In this document: piece after piece, positions 23,301-34,662 of the stretch
Layout: each line of letters opens with the position of its first letter
How positions within the stretch are numbered: position 1 is the stretch's first letter
NCBI GenBank assembly: GCA_963682025.1
Contig: OY821519.1
Location: forward strand, 106,252,099 to 106,316,098
DNA from: Cordilura impudica
Lineage: Eukaryota > Arthropoda > Insecta > Diptera > Scathophagidae
DNA length: 64,000 nucleotides
Direction: 5' to 3'
Notes under the pieces: generated by a model
The model's database searches: none
Told to the model about the DNA's origin: nothing
The model's input: the letters and a program-made list of their open reading frames with translations, nothing else
Program-made: the position numbers and the translations under genes

Positions 23301-24538
23301 AAAATTTTTATCATATTTAGCGTTACATCATTGGAATTTCCATCTGTGCTACCAACGTTGTTCATAATTAATGATATTGAGAATATTTAAAATGCAACTA
23401 AGAGCAAAGGAATACATAAAATAGTTTGAAATGTGTTGTTTAGGAATTATAAAATATAATGTTAAAAACGTTTCTAAATTAATTATAGTGACATAACTCT
23501 TACCTAATTCTTTTGTATTTTTTTTTACCTATGAAAATTTTCAAAGCAATTTTGATATTGTTCATTTTCTATGTCCGTTAATAACATTACCCAGTAAGGT
23601 TGCGTTCTGACCCTTTGCCGAATTTCCTGGCTTTAACTTTTTTACTTGCTCCATATGTATATATTATACGCAAACGAAATTCATAATTGAAATATAGACA
23701 TTTATGTACGTTTTAATACCAATATTTTAAATCATACAATGTGGTTTTATATGAACAAATTAATGTACATTTATTGAATTAATGTCCAAAGTTCATATCA
23801 AAAATTTTTGGACCAAAAACAATAATAATCATAGAAGCTACCACAAAAATGTTTATAAAAAAATAAATGATTAATGATAAAAACAATAAGCCTTATATGA
23901 AAACTTGGTAAAGCTTTATTATTTATGAATTCTATTCATGTATGTTACATGCTTTCATACATTAGACAGGTAAAAAATTCATCATAAGTCATATACTTAC
24001 TTAATGTTGTTAAAGACATTAACTATTTACCATAAAACTCAAACTATATCTTTAGCAATAACTTCTGAAATTTATGAACACTGAACCAAAATATTGTTTG
24101 AAACCACCTGGATTAAGTTATATAAGTATATGTCAGTACTCCAAATAACCAGTAGTTCAAAACGCAAACGCTACAAGAACCACCTTGTATATTAAGATTT
24201 AATCATTATCAAATATATTTAACTTGGGATATTACCCAAATTCGTTGTTATCATGCAACATATTTCCTATCTATAGTTTATTTCGTATTGTAAAATAATT
24301 AAATTAGTTAGTGCAATTTTGTGATAGGATACCCCAATAAATGGTTGTGGCAATCACTAGAGAAATTTTAAATTCGATAGTGTCAACTATCAGTTCATAT
24401 TATCATATCTACGGTTGCTTGAAAAATAAAGTTCAGTAATCACAACAGAATGATGTGATATTACATAGGATATTACATTGGTTGGCAATTACAATAGTAG
24501 GCATAATTTTATTAAAGACTATACAAAAAAAAAAAAAA
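23301..24538. other. AT-rich stretch, no gene seen
   Basis: About 1.2 kb without recognisable coding or repeat content. Confidence 0.45.
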
Positions 24539-24836
24539 ACAAGTAAGAAATTTATATTCAGTCTTGACCGACTATACGATACCCTATACCATCTTCGGTT
24601 CAACTAATTCGATATAGAAAATAAGCATAAACCAAATTTGAGTGGCATTGTAATTAATTTTTTTGTCTGCAAATATGAAAAAGATCATATCGGGTGCTAT
24701 ATTTATATGGGACTAGGTCGAAAAATGGACAGATCCTGACCATATTTGGTAAAGTCACTTAGAATTTTAAAAAATATACACAAACCAAATTTGAGAAAAA
24801 TCTGTGCAATATTTTTGTTTTTTGATAGATTTATAT
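24539..24836 (+). mobile_element. INE copy 8, 3'-truncated
   Basis: Contains the first 300 bp of the family (5' palindrome variant, 'ccaaatttgagtggcatt', 'gatagattta') and then stops at a sharp boundary with unrelated sequence. Confidence 0.8.
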
Positions 24837-25310
24837 CGGTGAAGGCCATACCAAGCACGCTGGTGCTCGGCTTCTTATATGTATACAGCCGAACGAAAAC
24901 AACAATACTCACCAAAGAGTAAAAGTAAACAACAATTTCATTCGGTCTTATGAAAGCTTTTGAACAAAGCAGGTCTATGTCGCATTGCCTTTTGAAATTC
25001 GTACATACTTTTTTAATAGGTACACAGAGAATATTTACAGCAATACACAATTTTTTTTTGTTTTATTAAAGCTTTTATTTGATAAATAGATTTGAGGTAA
25101 AAATAAAGCTATAATGTAGGATGAAAAATTTTAAAATAGTTTCTTTTTTTGTTTAAACGCGCTAAATGAAGCGAAGTGCCTGGTGTGTAAAATGTATTAA
25201 AAATGAAGAAAACATTTAATCTTAAGCGCCATTACAGAAGCTGCCACCCTGTACTTCTTTTAGTTGTCGAAAGCGAAAGAAAAAAATTACTCTTAAAACT
25301 AAAAGAAAAT
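24837..25310 (+). other. Unassigned joint with a zinc-finger-like scrap
   Basis: 24837-25060 is richer in GC ('gccataccaagcacgctggtgctcgg') and unlike its flanks; source unknown. Around 25165-25260, two frames together give AKCLVCKMY and KKTFNLKRHYRSCHP, which resembles a BED/C2H2 finger of transposon proteins (Cys pair, then His..Cys His). A stop and a frameshift lie between the halves. The second half runs without a stop into the I-clade RT below; this is probably a chance fusion. Confidence 0.4.
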
Positions 25311-25766
25311 TTAAAAATAAAAGGAAAAACCCCAGGTGACGACCGTATTTCGTATCCTGTGTTAAAAAAATTGAGTTTGTCAACAAAAAATCATTTGCTC
25401 CTTCGTTATAATAATATATTTGCATACAAAGTTTATCCACAAGCATGGAAAACCGCAGTCGTTATCCCGATCCCTAAACCCAATAAAGATCACCACACAA
25501 TATTTGGATTTAGACCAATTTCCCTGCTTTCTTGCATTAGTAAAGTCCTAGAAAAAATTATAGCAAAACGGCTTATGTGGTTTATTAAAACTAACAACTA
25601 TTTAACACCTAATCAAGTAGCTTTTATGAAGAAACAAGGAACTGACGACGTTCTTCTCTACCTTCAAAACTACATATCAAAATCTCTATCAACCAGAAAT
25701 CATATAAGTGTTCTTTCTACTGATTTTGTAAATGCTTTTGATCGCATTGGAATCCACGTAATCTAA
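25203..25766 (+). pseudogene. I-clade reverse transcriptase, N-terminal part
   Basis: From residue about 38: KIKGKTPGDDRISYPVLKKL, then AWKTAVVIPIPKPNKD, FRPISLLSCISKVLEK, 'YLTPNQVAFMKKQGTDD' and STDFVNAFDRIGIHVI with the first catalytic Asp. This is the standard order of RT blocks 0-3. A stop codon follows VI; the frame would otherwise continue QQLADWKIG up to the mariner insertion at 25805. The first ~35 residues are foreign. Confidence 0.8.
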
Positions 25767-25806
25767 CAACAACTGGCTGATTGGAAAATAGGTACAAATA
25801 TGTATA

Positions 25807-27122
25807 CAGGGTTGCCCATATTCGACGGACCCATCTGGCAACGCCATAACTTTTGACAGAGATGTCAGATCGCTTAAAGACATACCGCGTTTGAAGCGTC
25901 AGTCCAAGCAGATTTTTACCATGCAACAATACACGCCCGCGAGCGCTCTGAAATAGTTGAAATTTACATTCAACAGAACAAGTCAATTGTGAAAACTCAA
26001 CGTGCTTTTAAAATATTAAAAAATGTGAGAAGTGCGCCTTCTAAGAACACCATTAAGCGTTTATACGAAAAATTTTCGACTGGTGAGGCTCTTTCTAATC
26101 CGAAGAGGCCAAATAAAAGTCGACCAAGGCGATCGGCCGAGAATATCGCTGCCGTAGGAGCCAGTGTTGAGAGGTCCCCAAGAACATCCCAAAAACGCCG
26201 TTCTCAGCAGTTGGGCATGGCTCGGTCCACTTTACAACGGATTATTCGCGTTGATTTGCATTTGTTCCCGTACAAAATTCAATTGACGCAAACATTGTTG
26301 CCTGTGGACAAGCCTCGTCGATTGGAATGGGCCCAAAGAGTCATCGAAATGGCCGAAGATGACGAGCAATTTTGGAACAAAATTATCATGTCCGATGAAG
26401 CCCATTTCACATTGAATGGGACTGTAAATAAGCAAAATTGCCGTATTTACGCCACTGAAAATACTCAGGAGATTCAAGAAGTGCCTCTTCATGACGAAAA
26501 AGCCACAGTTTGGTGCGGCGTTAGTGCGAAAACGGTCATTGGGCCGTTTTTCTTCCAAAATGAAAATGGCCTTGCTGTTACCATCAACCAAGAGCGTTAT
26601 CGCGACATGATGACCAATTTTGTGATGCCAATTATTCGTCGAAAACGTACGAGGCAGTTCTGGTTTCAACAAGACGGCGCTCCACCGCACACAAGTCGCA
26701 TAACAATCGATTTTCTGAAGAATTTGTTTCCGGGCCGTTTGATGTGGAAAAGGGGTGATTTGGACTGGCCACCGCGTTCGCCTGATTTGACGCCGCCTGA
26801 CTTCTTCTTGTGGGGATATTTGAAGTCAAAGGTTTACGTTAACAAGCCAAGGACCGTAGAAGAGCTCAAGGACCACATTCGTGAAGAAATAGCCGCTATT
26901 CCGGCCGAAATGTTGGCGAAAACTATCAAAAATGCTGCAAAAAGGGCACAATACGCCATCAACGCCAGAGGCGGCCATTTGAGAGATATCATATTCAAAA
27001 ATTGATGTAAACAAATCTACTTGGAACAAATTAAATGATTAAGATTGCCAACCGCCAAATTTTTATTTTTTTCTTTGATTTTTAAAAAAAAAACATGGGT
27101 CCGTTGAATATGGGCAACCCTG
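25807..27122 (+). mobile_element. DD41D mariner (rosa-like), complete with TIRs and TA duplication
   Basis: Terminal inverted repeats of about 28 bp start CAGGGTTGCCCATATTC on both ends, with one mismatch at about position 18. TA lies outside each end (25805-25806, 27123-27124). Length 1316 bp, normal for mariner. It carries one nearly intact transposase. It sits inside the RT of the I-clade LINE, so it is younger than that insertion. Confidence 0.92.
25921..27005 (+). pseudogene. Mariner transposase, DD41D, one frameshift from intact
   Basis: The long open frame (338 codons) begins at a GTG at 25989, but the family's start lies upstream. ATG at 25921 opens MQQYTPA and the next frame continues ERSEIVEIYIQQNKS without a stop, so a single missing base near 25940 separates start and body; 1085 nt against 1086 expected. 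Counting from 25989, the catalytic Asps are residue 136 (MSDEAHF), 229 (FQQDGAPPHTSR) and 271 (SPDLTPPDFFLW). 41 residues lie between the last two, the DD41D signature. The N-terminal part holds helix-turn-helix DNA-binding regions. The break could be a sequencing error. Confidence 0.88.
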
Positions 27123-27752
27123 TACTTTAATAAAAAATTTCTTGTGCCATCGCCCACTGAAAGTCAGAAGTAATGTACAGCTTTCTAGAACTCTACCATT
27201 AAACAATGGAATTCCATAAGGATCGCCATTGTCAGTCGTTTTATTTATCATAGCTTTTAATGAATTTAGCAAAATCATTACTGCTCAAAAACATATCGAA
27301 CACGGTATTTATGCTGACGATGCCGTTATCTTCACAAAACTTAATGATAATAACAAAGTTAAGGAGATTTTTTCAAATATTTTGGAGAAAATAGATAAAA
27401 GGGGATTAAAATCTGGAGCAAAACTCTCTATCGAGAAGTGTTCCTTACTTCACATAAGCAAAAAACATAATTGCTCTTCTTTTGATATTGAATTCAACAA
27501 CGTTAAAATCAAAAGAATTAATTACTTACGCATCTTAGGTGTTATTTTCGATAAAGGCTTTACCTTCAAAGAACACTGTCAACAATTGAGAAAAAATTTG
27601 AATATTGAATATTGTTAAATATTTAACATCAAAAAACTTTATGATACATATCTCCACTATGATAAATATAACTCGATCAATCATGCTCTCAAAAATCGAC
27701 TTCGCTCTAACTATTTATGGGTGATGCGCCCTTTCCCATATTTGATCCAGGG
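27123..27752 (+). pseudogene. I-clade RT, C-terminal part
   Basis: Starts inside RT with NNGIP, stop, GSPLSVVLFIIAFNE (normal GIPQGSPLS block with Gln changed to a stop), then HGIYADDAVIFTKL with the YADD catalytic pair. Next comes GAKLSIEKCSLLHIS, then 'RINYLRILGVIFDKGFTFKEHC', the primer-grip region. The frame ends at 27618; decayed thumb sequence runs to the Transib duplication at 27748-27752. Confidence 0.78.
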
Positions 27753-30700
27753 CACAGTGGCGCCCGTAGAGCAAACGAGGTTGCAAAAATCAAAATTTTC
27801 GTGTGCGCCGACGAAGTTTTGAATATACCCATGTTATAGAATCCTTTTCAACGATTTCAAATATGCTACTCTTAATAACATCACATTTCTAGTTTCGAAG
27901 ATATAACCGTTCAAAGTTGACCGACTTTCGGTTTTCAAAAAAAACACACAATTTTTAGTCAATTTGTTGCGATTTCAGGTGTAATATCACGAAAAATAGG
28001 TAACGAATCGCCTTATTTTTTATTTGTATTGATTGATGTATTTATTAAATGTATGATAAAAAGAAAATAACTGTTTGCTTTGTGTTTCTCCTGGTAAATC
28101 ACTATTTAAAAACTATCCGTTTTTTCACTATTTTTCAACTTTGACGGAAAATAAAAAAAATTTGCCATATTTGCAAAAATGTTCTTTGATTATTTCTTTA
28201 CAAAATTCAAAAGGTTTTATCTGCCCGTACGTGCCCGTACGTGCCCGTTTGGCTTCTAGAGGTAAAAAAGGTTAAAAAGACATGGTTGCAGAAATTGTAT
28301 GGCGTGCATCCCTTACATGTTTTGACTGACAGTAGTTTGATCTAATAGTTTGAAAATTGCATTTTAAGTCGGTTGTCTACCTGTGAGCCTCTGCCTAAGT
28401 CTACTCCCAATATTCTGTTATAGACACAAGATGCACAAAAAACTACTCATTGAAATTCGCAGGTACGCACCTCACTTAAAAATTACTTTGGAGTACAAAT
28501 GGTCAAGAACAATATTGACTTATGGTCCCTCCAGGTAGGCACAAATCTTATTTAGACACGAGCATAATATCAAAAGTGCATAATTCAGCCTAAATCCATA
28601 TGTATGTAGGGAACAGGTAAATTTTTAGGCATGGTAGCATAAGCCTATATATTGCAAAATAAGCATAATGCCTGGATTAGTCTACGACTGAAAGTTGGCG
28701 CAACAAGTACTGAAACCATGGCGTTAAACAATTTAAAATTATTTTAACTGTTTAGAAGGTCAATCACACCAAAGTTTTTCACGGAAGCTGCTTTAGAAGA
28801 ACTTGATTGCTTATACGGAAATATTGAGAGAAGCGAAATTATAAAAAATAATTTTTATCTGATATGTGCAAATATTAAGGCAAAATGGGTTAAATCTAAT
28901 CGAACCATTCATAACTTCAACTCCAAATATCCTGGATATATTGGCAGTAGATAAACCCACCACATCAACCAGAGGAGCAAAAGGAAGGTCAAAAAAAAGT
29001 ATTGAGGAGTGTTCAATTTTCACAAGAAAGATGAAACTTGCCGATGCCACCAATGACTTGACCACGAAGCATTTATCGGACGCGCTGTCTATTAAATACA
29101 CAAAGGATAATGAAAGAGTTAGGTCGCAGATTACAAAATCTGTTGCTGATGCAAACCCATTGTGACTAAAAAAGATTAAGGAAAGCATTCCCACGCCCAC
29201 CGATGCACACATTAAAAAGTATGGTTCCGAAGAAGCCTTGGCATTGTTTATGGACTTACAATTTTCCAAAGAAAAATATGAGATACTACGGGCATCCTTG
29301 ATGCGAAACGGGGCTGATGTCTTACCAGGATACAAGCATATTACGGAAGCCAAAATAAATTCACGACCACTGCGTACGGAGTTTATTGAAGTCTCTATGA
29401 AAGCCAATCTGCAGGATCTCATGGGCCATACAGCAAAACAGTTGTTGGAGAGTCTTCCTGAAAATGAGGTGAAAATTCTTCCTGAGAAACTGACATTGAT
29501 CAGCAAATGGGGCTGCGATGGATCATCCGGACAAAGCGTTTATAAGCAAAGGATGTCTTCCGATGACGCTACAATATCGGACGGAAATATGTTTATGGCA
29601 TCTGTTGTTCCTTTGCGGCTAAAATCTGATGTTTCCCTACACTGGAAAAATCCACGTCCGTCATCAATAATGGTCGGCAATAATGACCAATAATGTTTCA
29701 GTTTGCAAGGGAATCGGCAGAACTCATAAGGACCACGGTGAAGGACATTGAAGAACAAATAAGCAAGATTAAGCATACAAAGCTGCAAATTGGAGAATGA
29801 AAATATATTGAATGCAATTACGAGTTCCACCTGACCATGGTTGACACAAAAATCGTAAACGAACTGACAGGAACAACCTAAACATTGTCATGCCCGATTT
29901 GCAAAAAGAGTCAGAAGAACTTTGGTAATTTAAACGATTCTTCAAACGAGGAGAATTACGAATATGGAATATCACCATTGCACGCAAGGATAAGGTGTAT
30001 GGAGTTCTTGCTAAAACTGGCGTATACCCTACCACAAGAGGAGGAAAACTTCGATGAAAATACATCAATAAAGGATAAGGAAAAGATCAGAAAGAAGCAA
30101 ATACAGGATGCTTTTTTTAAACAAGTTGGACTAAAAGTAGACTGTCCCAAGCACGGATACGGTAACTCAAACGATGGAAAAACTTCTGGGAGATTTTTTG
30201 AAAATGATGAGGCAGTAACTAGAATCACTGGAATTGACAATCAAATCGTGAAAAGATTGGGAACGATCTTGAATGTTTTAAACTGCAAAGAAAATGTCAA
30301 TTCTACAAAATATGGTGAATATGCATCGAAAACTGCATCTCTTTTAGCAGAAATGTATCCACAGAAGAAGTTGACCACGACCGTCCATAAAATATTGGCG
30401 CATGGCAAAGATATAATTGAGTACCAGTCTTTGCCAATTGGAGAGCTTTCTGAAGAAGCACAGGCGTCTCTTAACAAATTTTATAAAAAATGTAGATTGC
30501 AGAACACATTCAAAGCATCAAGGGTAAGGCAAAATGAGGACCTCTTCAGCATGTTGACAGCATCTTCCGATCCACTTGTTTCTTCCCTGCGGCATGTGAA
30601 GTCACGAATAGAGTTAGAAAATAATTATAGTTTAGAAATGATTAGTCTTTTAGATATACTTTCTCTCACGAATTGTTATGAATATTTTACAGAGAATTGA

Positions 30701-30985
30701 AAAAATAAATTTAAAAAAGAAGTAATTTTTTTTTAATTTGTTGAGTAATAATTTAAAACATAAAACCCAAAAGAAAAAAAATAAAAACAATTTAAAAATT
30801 TAAAAATAATTTTTTTTAGTTACCACAAAATTCAGTAGGCCCCTACAAAGCGTAGCACCCTTTCCAAACGCTCATTTCATATGCTGAACAGTTATCTATC
30901 ATATGCTGTTTAAACTGTTCAATTATGTAATTCGGTTCAAAAGATATGATTTTTGCGACGAAAAACCTCAAATGGCGCCACTGTG
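27753..30985 (+). mobile_element. Transib transposon, complete, RSS-like ends, 5-bp duplication
   Basis: Both ends read CACAGTGGCGCC pointing inwards (27753 on; 30985 back). They are flanked by a perfect CAGGG duplication (27748-27752 and 30986-30990), the GC-rich 5-bp type known for Transib. Left: heptamer CACAGTG, 23-bp spacer, GCAAAAATC (27783-27791). Right: the same heptamer, 22-bp spacer, the same GCAAAAATC (30956-30948 on the minus strand). Length 3233 bp. Inside is a broken RAG1-like transposase at about 28740-30700. A short GTGCCCGTAC triple repeat sits at about 28222-28250. Confidence 0.93.
28740..30700 (+). pseudogene. Transib (RAG1-like) transposase, broken
   Basis: Frames in order: about 28749-28900 'FFTEAALEELDCLYGN'; 28866-29165 with a TSTRGAKGRSKKSIEE linker, then stop 29163; the same frame goes on to 29693 with SKWGCDGSSGQSVYKQ. 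After a one-base shift near 29670 comes FQFARESAELIRTTVKDIEE; stops at 29798 and 29879; then TMVDTKIVNELTGT, CPICKK, GISPLHARIRCMEFLLK, and VHKILAHGKDII...IGELSEEAQASLNKFYKKC. Candidate catalytic residues are Asp at 29517 (CDGSSG), Asp at 29843 (MVDTK) and Glu at 30455, which aligns without gaps with the RAG1 ASEGNESGNK segment. CPIC and the later Cys/His fit the zinc-binding site. All three acids are kept, but there are three or more stops and two shifts. Confidence 0.87.
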
Positions 30986-31239
30986 CAGGGTCCGTATCAC
31001 GCATTCGGTCATCCTCTATAAAAGATCGGGCCATGCATTAACCTACAAACTCATACCAAAACTTTTCGTATATCGTAACCGAATCTTGTATCAATAGGTC
31101 AAAAAAGTGCAAAAATGTATGCGGATTCCTAGTCGGAAATCTTAAACTTCAAATTCAGCCTACTCTTATTAAGCAGCAATCCAAACCTCCACGGATGACA
31201 GGTGAAAAATCGTTCATTCTATCGTTAGTAGACTAAAAC

Positions 31240-32195
31240 CTCAACCTCGGCAACAATTTACAAACAAATGTTTAACTACATCGCAGATAGACATTTAGGC
31301 ACCGGTTGGACGTGTCTTTACACCGATGGGTCCAAATCAACTGATTTTACAACATTCGCAACAGTAACTCAAGACGGCAGTCTTATATCCACTGGCTTCA
31401 TTGATAACTGCTGTTCCAATTTTACAGCCGAAGTTTTAGCTATACTTTTTGCAATCAAATTCGCCTCACAAAATTAATAAAAATTTATAATTTTCTCCGA
31501 CAGTCTATCATCAATATTTGCCATCAAAAACACTCAATATGATTCACCCATAATTAACGAAATCAGAAAGATATCTATTCAAAATTTGGAAAAAAAAAAA
31601 TTAAAATAATGCGGGTACCGTCACACGTCGGTATTACTGGCAACGAATATGCTGACTCAGCTGCTGAAGAGGCTAAACGACGACCATTACACAATTATCC
31701 TTCCCAAGTCGGTCGCGATATTTTAAATACCATTTCGAATTTTTTGATGTCTGATAAAACCAGAAATTGGTCCAATTATCAACACAGGTACAAAAATATA
31801 AATCCAATGGGGAAAAAACCATCATACCCAAGAAACTCACTGTAGGTTTTCACATGAACATCTGTACAATGGAACTACTGCACCTATTTTCTCTACTTGC
31901 AACAAACAACTTAATGTCACCCACATGCTTGACGTGTGCATAACCTACAACACATCCAGGACACACCTATTCGGAACAAATATACCAAAAGATTTGCTCA
32001 AAAACACAGGTGTTAAAAATATCAAATTAATGTACAAATTCATATCTGAAAATTATTTACAAAATCTTATTTAAAACGTATATATAACCTAGTCAGAGCC
32101 GAAAGCCTTAGTTGCTAGCACTCCTTAAAATCTTATATTAATAATTATAATTTAATTATAATATTAATATTCAATAGATAAATAAATAAAATAAA
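31240..32195 (+). pseudogene. I-clade RNase H and C-terminus
   Basis: TGWTCLYTDGSKSTD (31295 on) holds the first RNase H Asp; FTAEVLAILFAIKFA holds the Glu. After two stops, FSDSLSSIFAI carries the second Asp, and VPSHVGITGNEYADSAAEEA (31612 on) the last Asp/His region. A decayed Cys/His-like tail follows (CRFSHEHL...HMLDVCITY), usual after RNase H in this group. Several stops and shifts. The 3' end lies near 32195 after the A/T-rich tail. Confidence 0.8.
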
Positions 32196-32454
32196 ATATA
32201 ATTACATTTTAAACGGTAATACCTCTGAATGCGGAAGAATGAAGGCCACGGAAGAATGAAGGCCAATGAATGTGCCTTTCTATAATGAACACAACTATTT
32301 TCCCTTTTAGTTATTCATATAAACATTCATACAAAATTTACACAAACCAATTCAATATCGGCATTGTATTACGCTCACGGATTTCAATCAGTGTAGTAAA
32401 ACTAACACATGCTCATCAACACTATTACTAACTCACTTCTGTCGATGGACCACT
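32196..32454. other. Spacer between LINE and INE
   Basis: A short direct repeat 'cggaagaatgaaggcca' occurs twice (32231-32263). Otherwise nothing recognised. Confidence 0.4.
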
Positions 32455-32943
32455 GATTTAAGTGAAGATCGGAAAGTAACTCTATATGGGGCCTAAGACT
32501 AAGAATTGTCCCATAGGAATTATTTTTGGTTTACTGATTAATGGATATAATATACACATAAAAACCCAATTTGACTGAGATCTATATGATAATTTGGATC
32601 TGATAGCAATTTATGGCGAATTCGTAGGGGTCGTTTGTATGGGGACTAGGTTTGAACATGGACCGAATTTCACCAATTTCAGCGGCATTCATCCTATGGC
32701 CGATAGAATTTCGTTAAAGTGTATTCATATTTCCGACCTATAGTTTCATAACAAGGTTTACATGGACACACAGACGGAAGAACAGACGGACAGAGGGCCG
32801 GACAGACATCGCTAAATCACCTCAGAAAGTGCTTCTGAGTCGATCGGTAAAATAAAAGTTGGGTCTAGATCAAATGTTTTTGGTAGTTGCAAACAGCAGC
32901 CTAAAGTCATTATACCCAAACCACATAGAGGTATAGGGTATAA
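32455..32943 (+). mobile_element. INE copy 9, 5'-truncated
   Basis: Starts at 'gatttaagtgaagatcgg', about 310 bp into the family, and runs to the 3' hairpin ending gtatagggtataa. Array degraded to GGAAGAACAGACGGACAGAGG. Confidence 0.85.
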
Positions 32944-34291
32944 AAAAATAATATAATAACATATGTGAGATAGGATTATTGAAAAAAGAGCAGATAGCCC
33001 TTTTTCCCATTATAATATTTAATGTATAGTGATAATAAATCACAATTCAGAGTTAATTGAAAAAAAAATATACTTTTCTATAAGTGTAGTTAGCATTTGA
33101 GTGCCACAACTAATATGACAAATGATGTAGATATTTTTCATCATCAAATTATGAAAAGCATGTTTGTGAAAAACGAACAAACAAAACACTACTTAAATCA
33201 TCAGCTAGTTGCAAATGCGGATATCCGTCGGTAAATTTTTTACATTACTTCACTATAATATAAAGAAATTAAAAAGCTTAAATCCAAAAAATTCGCATAT
33301 TAGTTGAACGGTTCTACATGCAATATTATAATTTTTGTTTAATTAAGATTTAACATTAATCATTTTATGTATGCAAATTTCAAGCAAATAATCTAAAAAA
33401 TATTTAAAACTAAAATTTCTATCTCTCATTAAAAATTCCTTTTAATTTTAATTAATTGCACTGCTGGGGTATTGCAAATAAATGAAATAAAATAAATTAA
33501 ATAAAATGGATGAATCAGTAACTTGAAATGGAAACACATACACTAAGAGTATATTTTTTGCAGCTTTTATTCAAATTTACAATTTTAAACATAATATTTT
33601 ATGCTGGGTCGATATGAGCGGCGCGCGGCGCTTCAAAATTTGTTATCAAAATATTTTACTGGTGAAACGAAATGGGTAATAATACATTAATATCGCTTGT
33701 GACCCTATGCTCCCCATAAGAGTGACAGGATTTAAAATATATATCGCTTGGGTCAAAAATTATTTATAATGTTTTAAACAAGCTGTTCCTTAAGCTAGAA
33801 AAATTAAAAAAACACTTCGATTCTTTCCTAAGAGTAATACATGCAAGACCCCGACGTTTGGGAAAAGAGCTATGTGCTGTTTTTCCACATATAGTTATAG
33901 AAACATAAAATAACATATGCCCATATTGTACAGGGACAAAATTTAACTGTTTTTTTCTTTGCCTAATTCCTATCGATAAAACCTCATATAACATATTTTA
34001 TTGTAAATCTCTAAACTTAAAAAAAAGGTCAAAATGCAAGTGACTAAAAAAAATATTTTAAGAAATAAAGAGCACGAAATGCTTAGACGGACTACAATAT
34101 ATTGCATATATAAATGATTTGAAAAGGCCATAATCGCAAAAAAAAATTGGAAAGAACGTCAACAAAAATTACCGCTGTTATGTAAATTAGGGTTTTATAT
34201 CCGAAATGAGATAGAAAATATCACGCTTCCGGAGAAAAATTTATAAATAATCACCTAAATTAAGCGGTTAAATGCAATAAAAAACAAAATA
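32944..34291. other. AT-rich stretch with a small GC patch
   Basis: No gene recognised. 'gagcggcgcgcggcgcttc' at about 33615 is an isolated GC-rich patch in very AT-rich sequence. The minus-strand open frame near 33764-33994 has no domain I know. Confidence 0.4.
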
Positions 34292-34662
34292 AAACAAGTA
34301 AGAAAATTATAGTCGGTCTAGACCGACTGTACTATACCCTATATCATGAGTTTAGGGACCCTATCTCTTATGTCTAACAAATCGGATATAAAAAATAAGG
34401 ATAAACCAATTTTGAGTGGCATTGTTAATAATTTTGTTGCCTTTGAATATGAAAAAGTTCACATCGGATGTAATATTTATATGGGGAGTAGGTCGAAAAA
34501 TGGACCGATCCTGACCATATTTGGTTAGGTTACTTATTTTTTGCAAGAATATATAAATACCAAATTTGAGAAAAATTTGTGCAATATTATAAAAGGGGGT
34601 GCTAGTTAGAAACAGCAGCACAGATTCATTATACCCTGACCATATAGTGGTATATGGTATAA
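34292..34662 (+). mobile_element. INE copy 10 with large internal deletion
   Basis: Both ends are present (5' palindrome; 3' hairpin ending ggtatatggtataa) but about 430 bp, including the GGAC array, are missing between 'tgtgcaatatt' and 'tagaaacagcagcaca'. It shows that short both-ended versions exist in this genome. Confidence 0.85.

Larger units (their letters stand above)
25310..32195 (+). mobile_element. I-clade LINE, 5'-truncated, split by two DNA transposons
   Basis: Three pieces read through as one LINE once the inserts are skipped: RT front (25310-25806), RT rear with ADD box (27123-27752) and RNase H plus C-terminus (30986-32195). The protein context is continuous at both joints (DRIGIHVI..QLADWKIG before the mariner; NNGIP.GSPLSVVLF after it). 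An RNase H domain after RT is typical of the I clade. The tail is AT-rich with TAAATAAATAAAATAAAATA at about 32178, like the TAA-type tails of I elements. The pieces contain several stops. Confidence 0.8.

Noticed and set aside
25160..25260. BED/C2H2 zinc-finger gene fused to RT
   Set aside because: The finger needs two frames with a stop between, and the RT is a truncated LINE. A chance joint is more likely than a fusion protein.
28866..30700. Domesticated RAG1-like host gene
   Set aside because: Flanked by Transib ends and a duplication, with many stops; it is a dead transposon.
33600..33640. CpG-rich promoter
   Set aside because: A 20-bp GC patch with no gene downstream and no other promoter signal.
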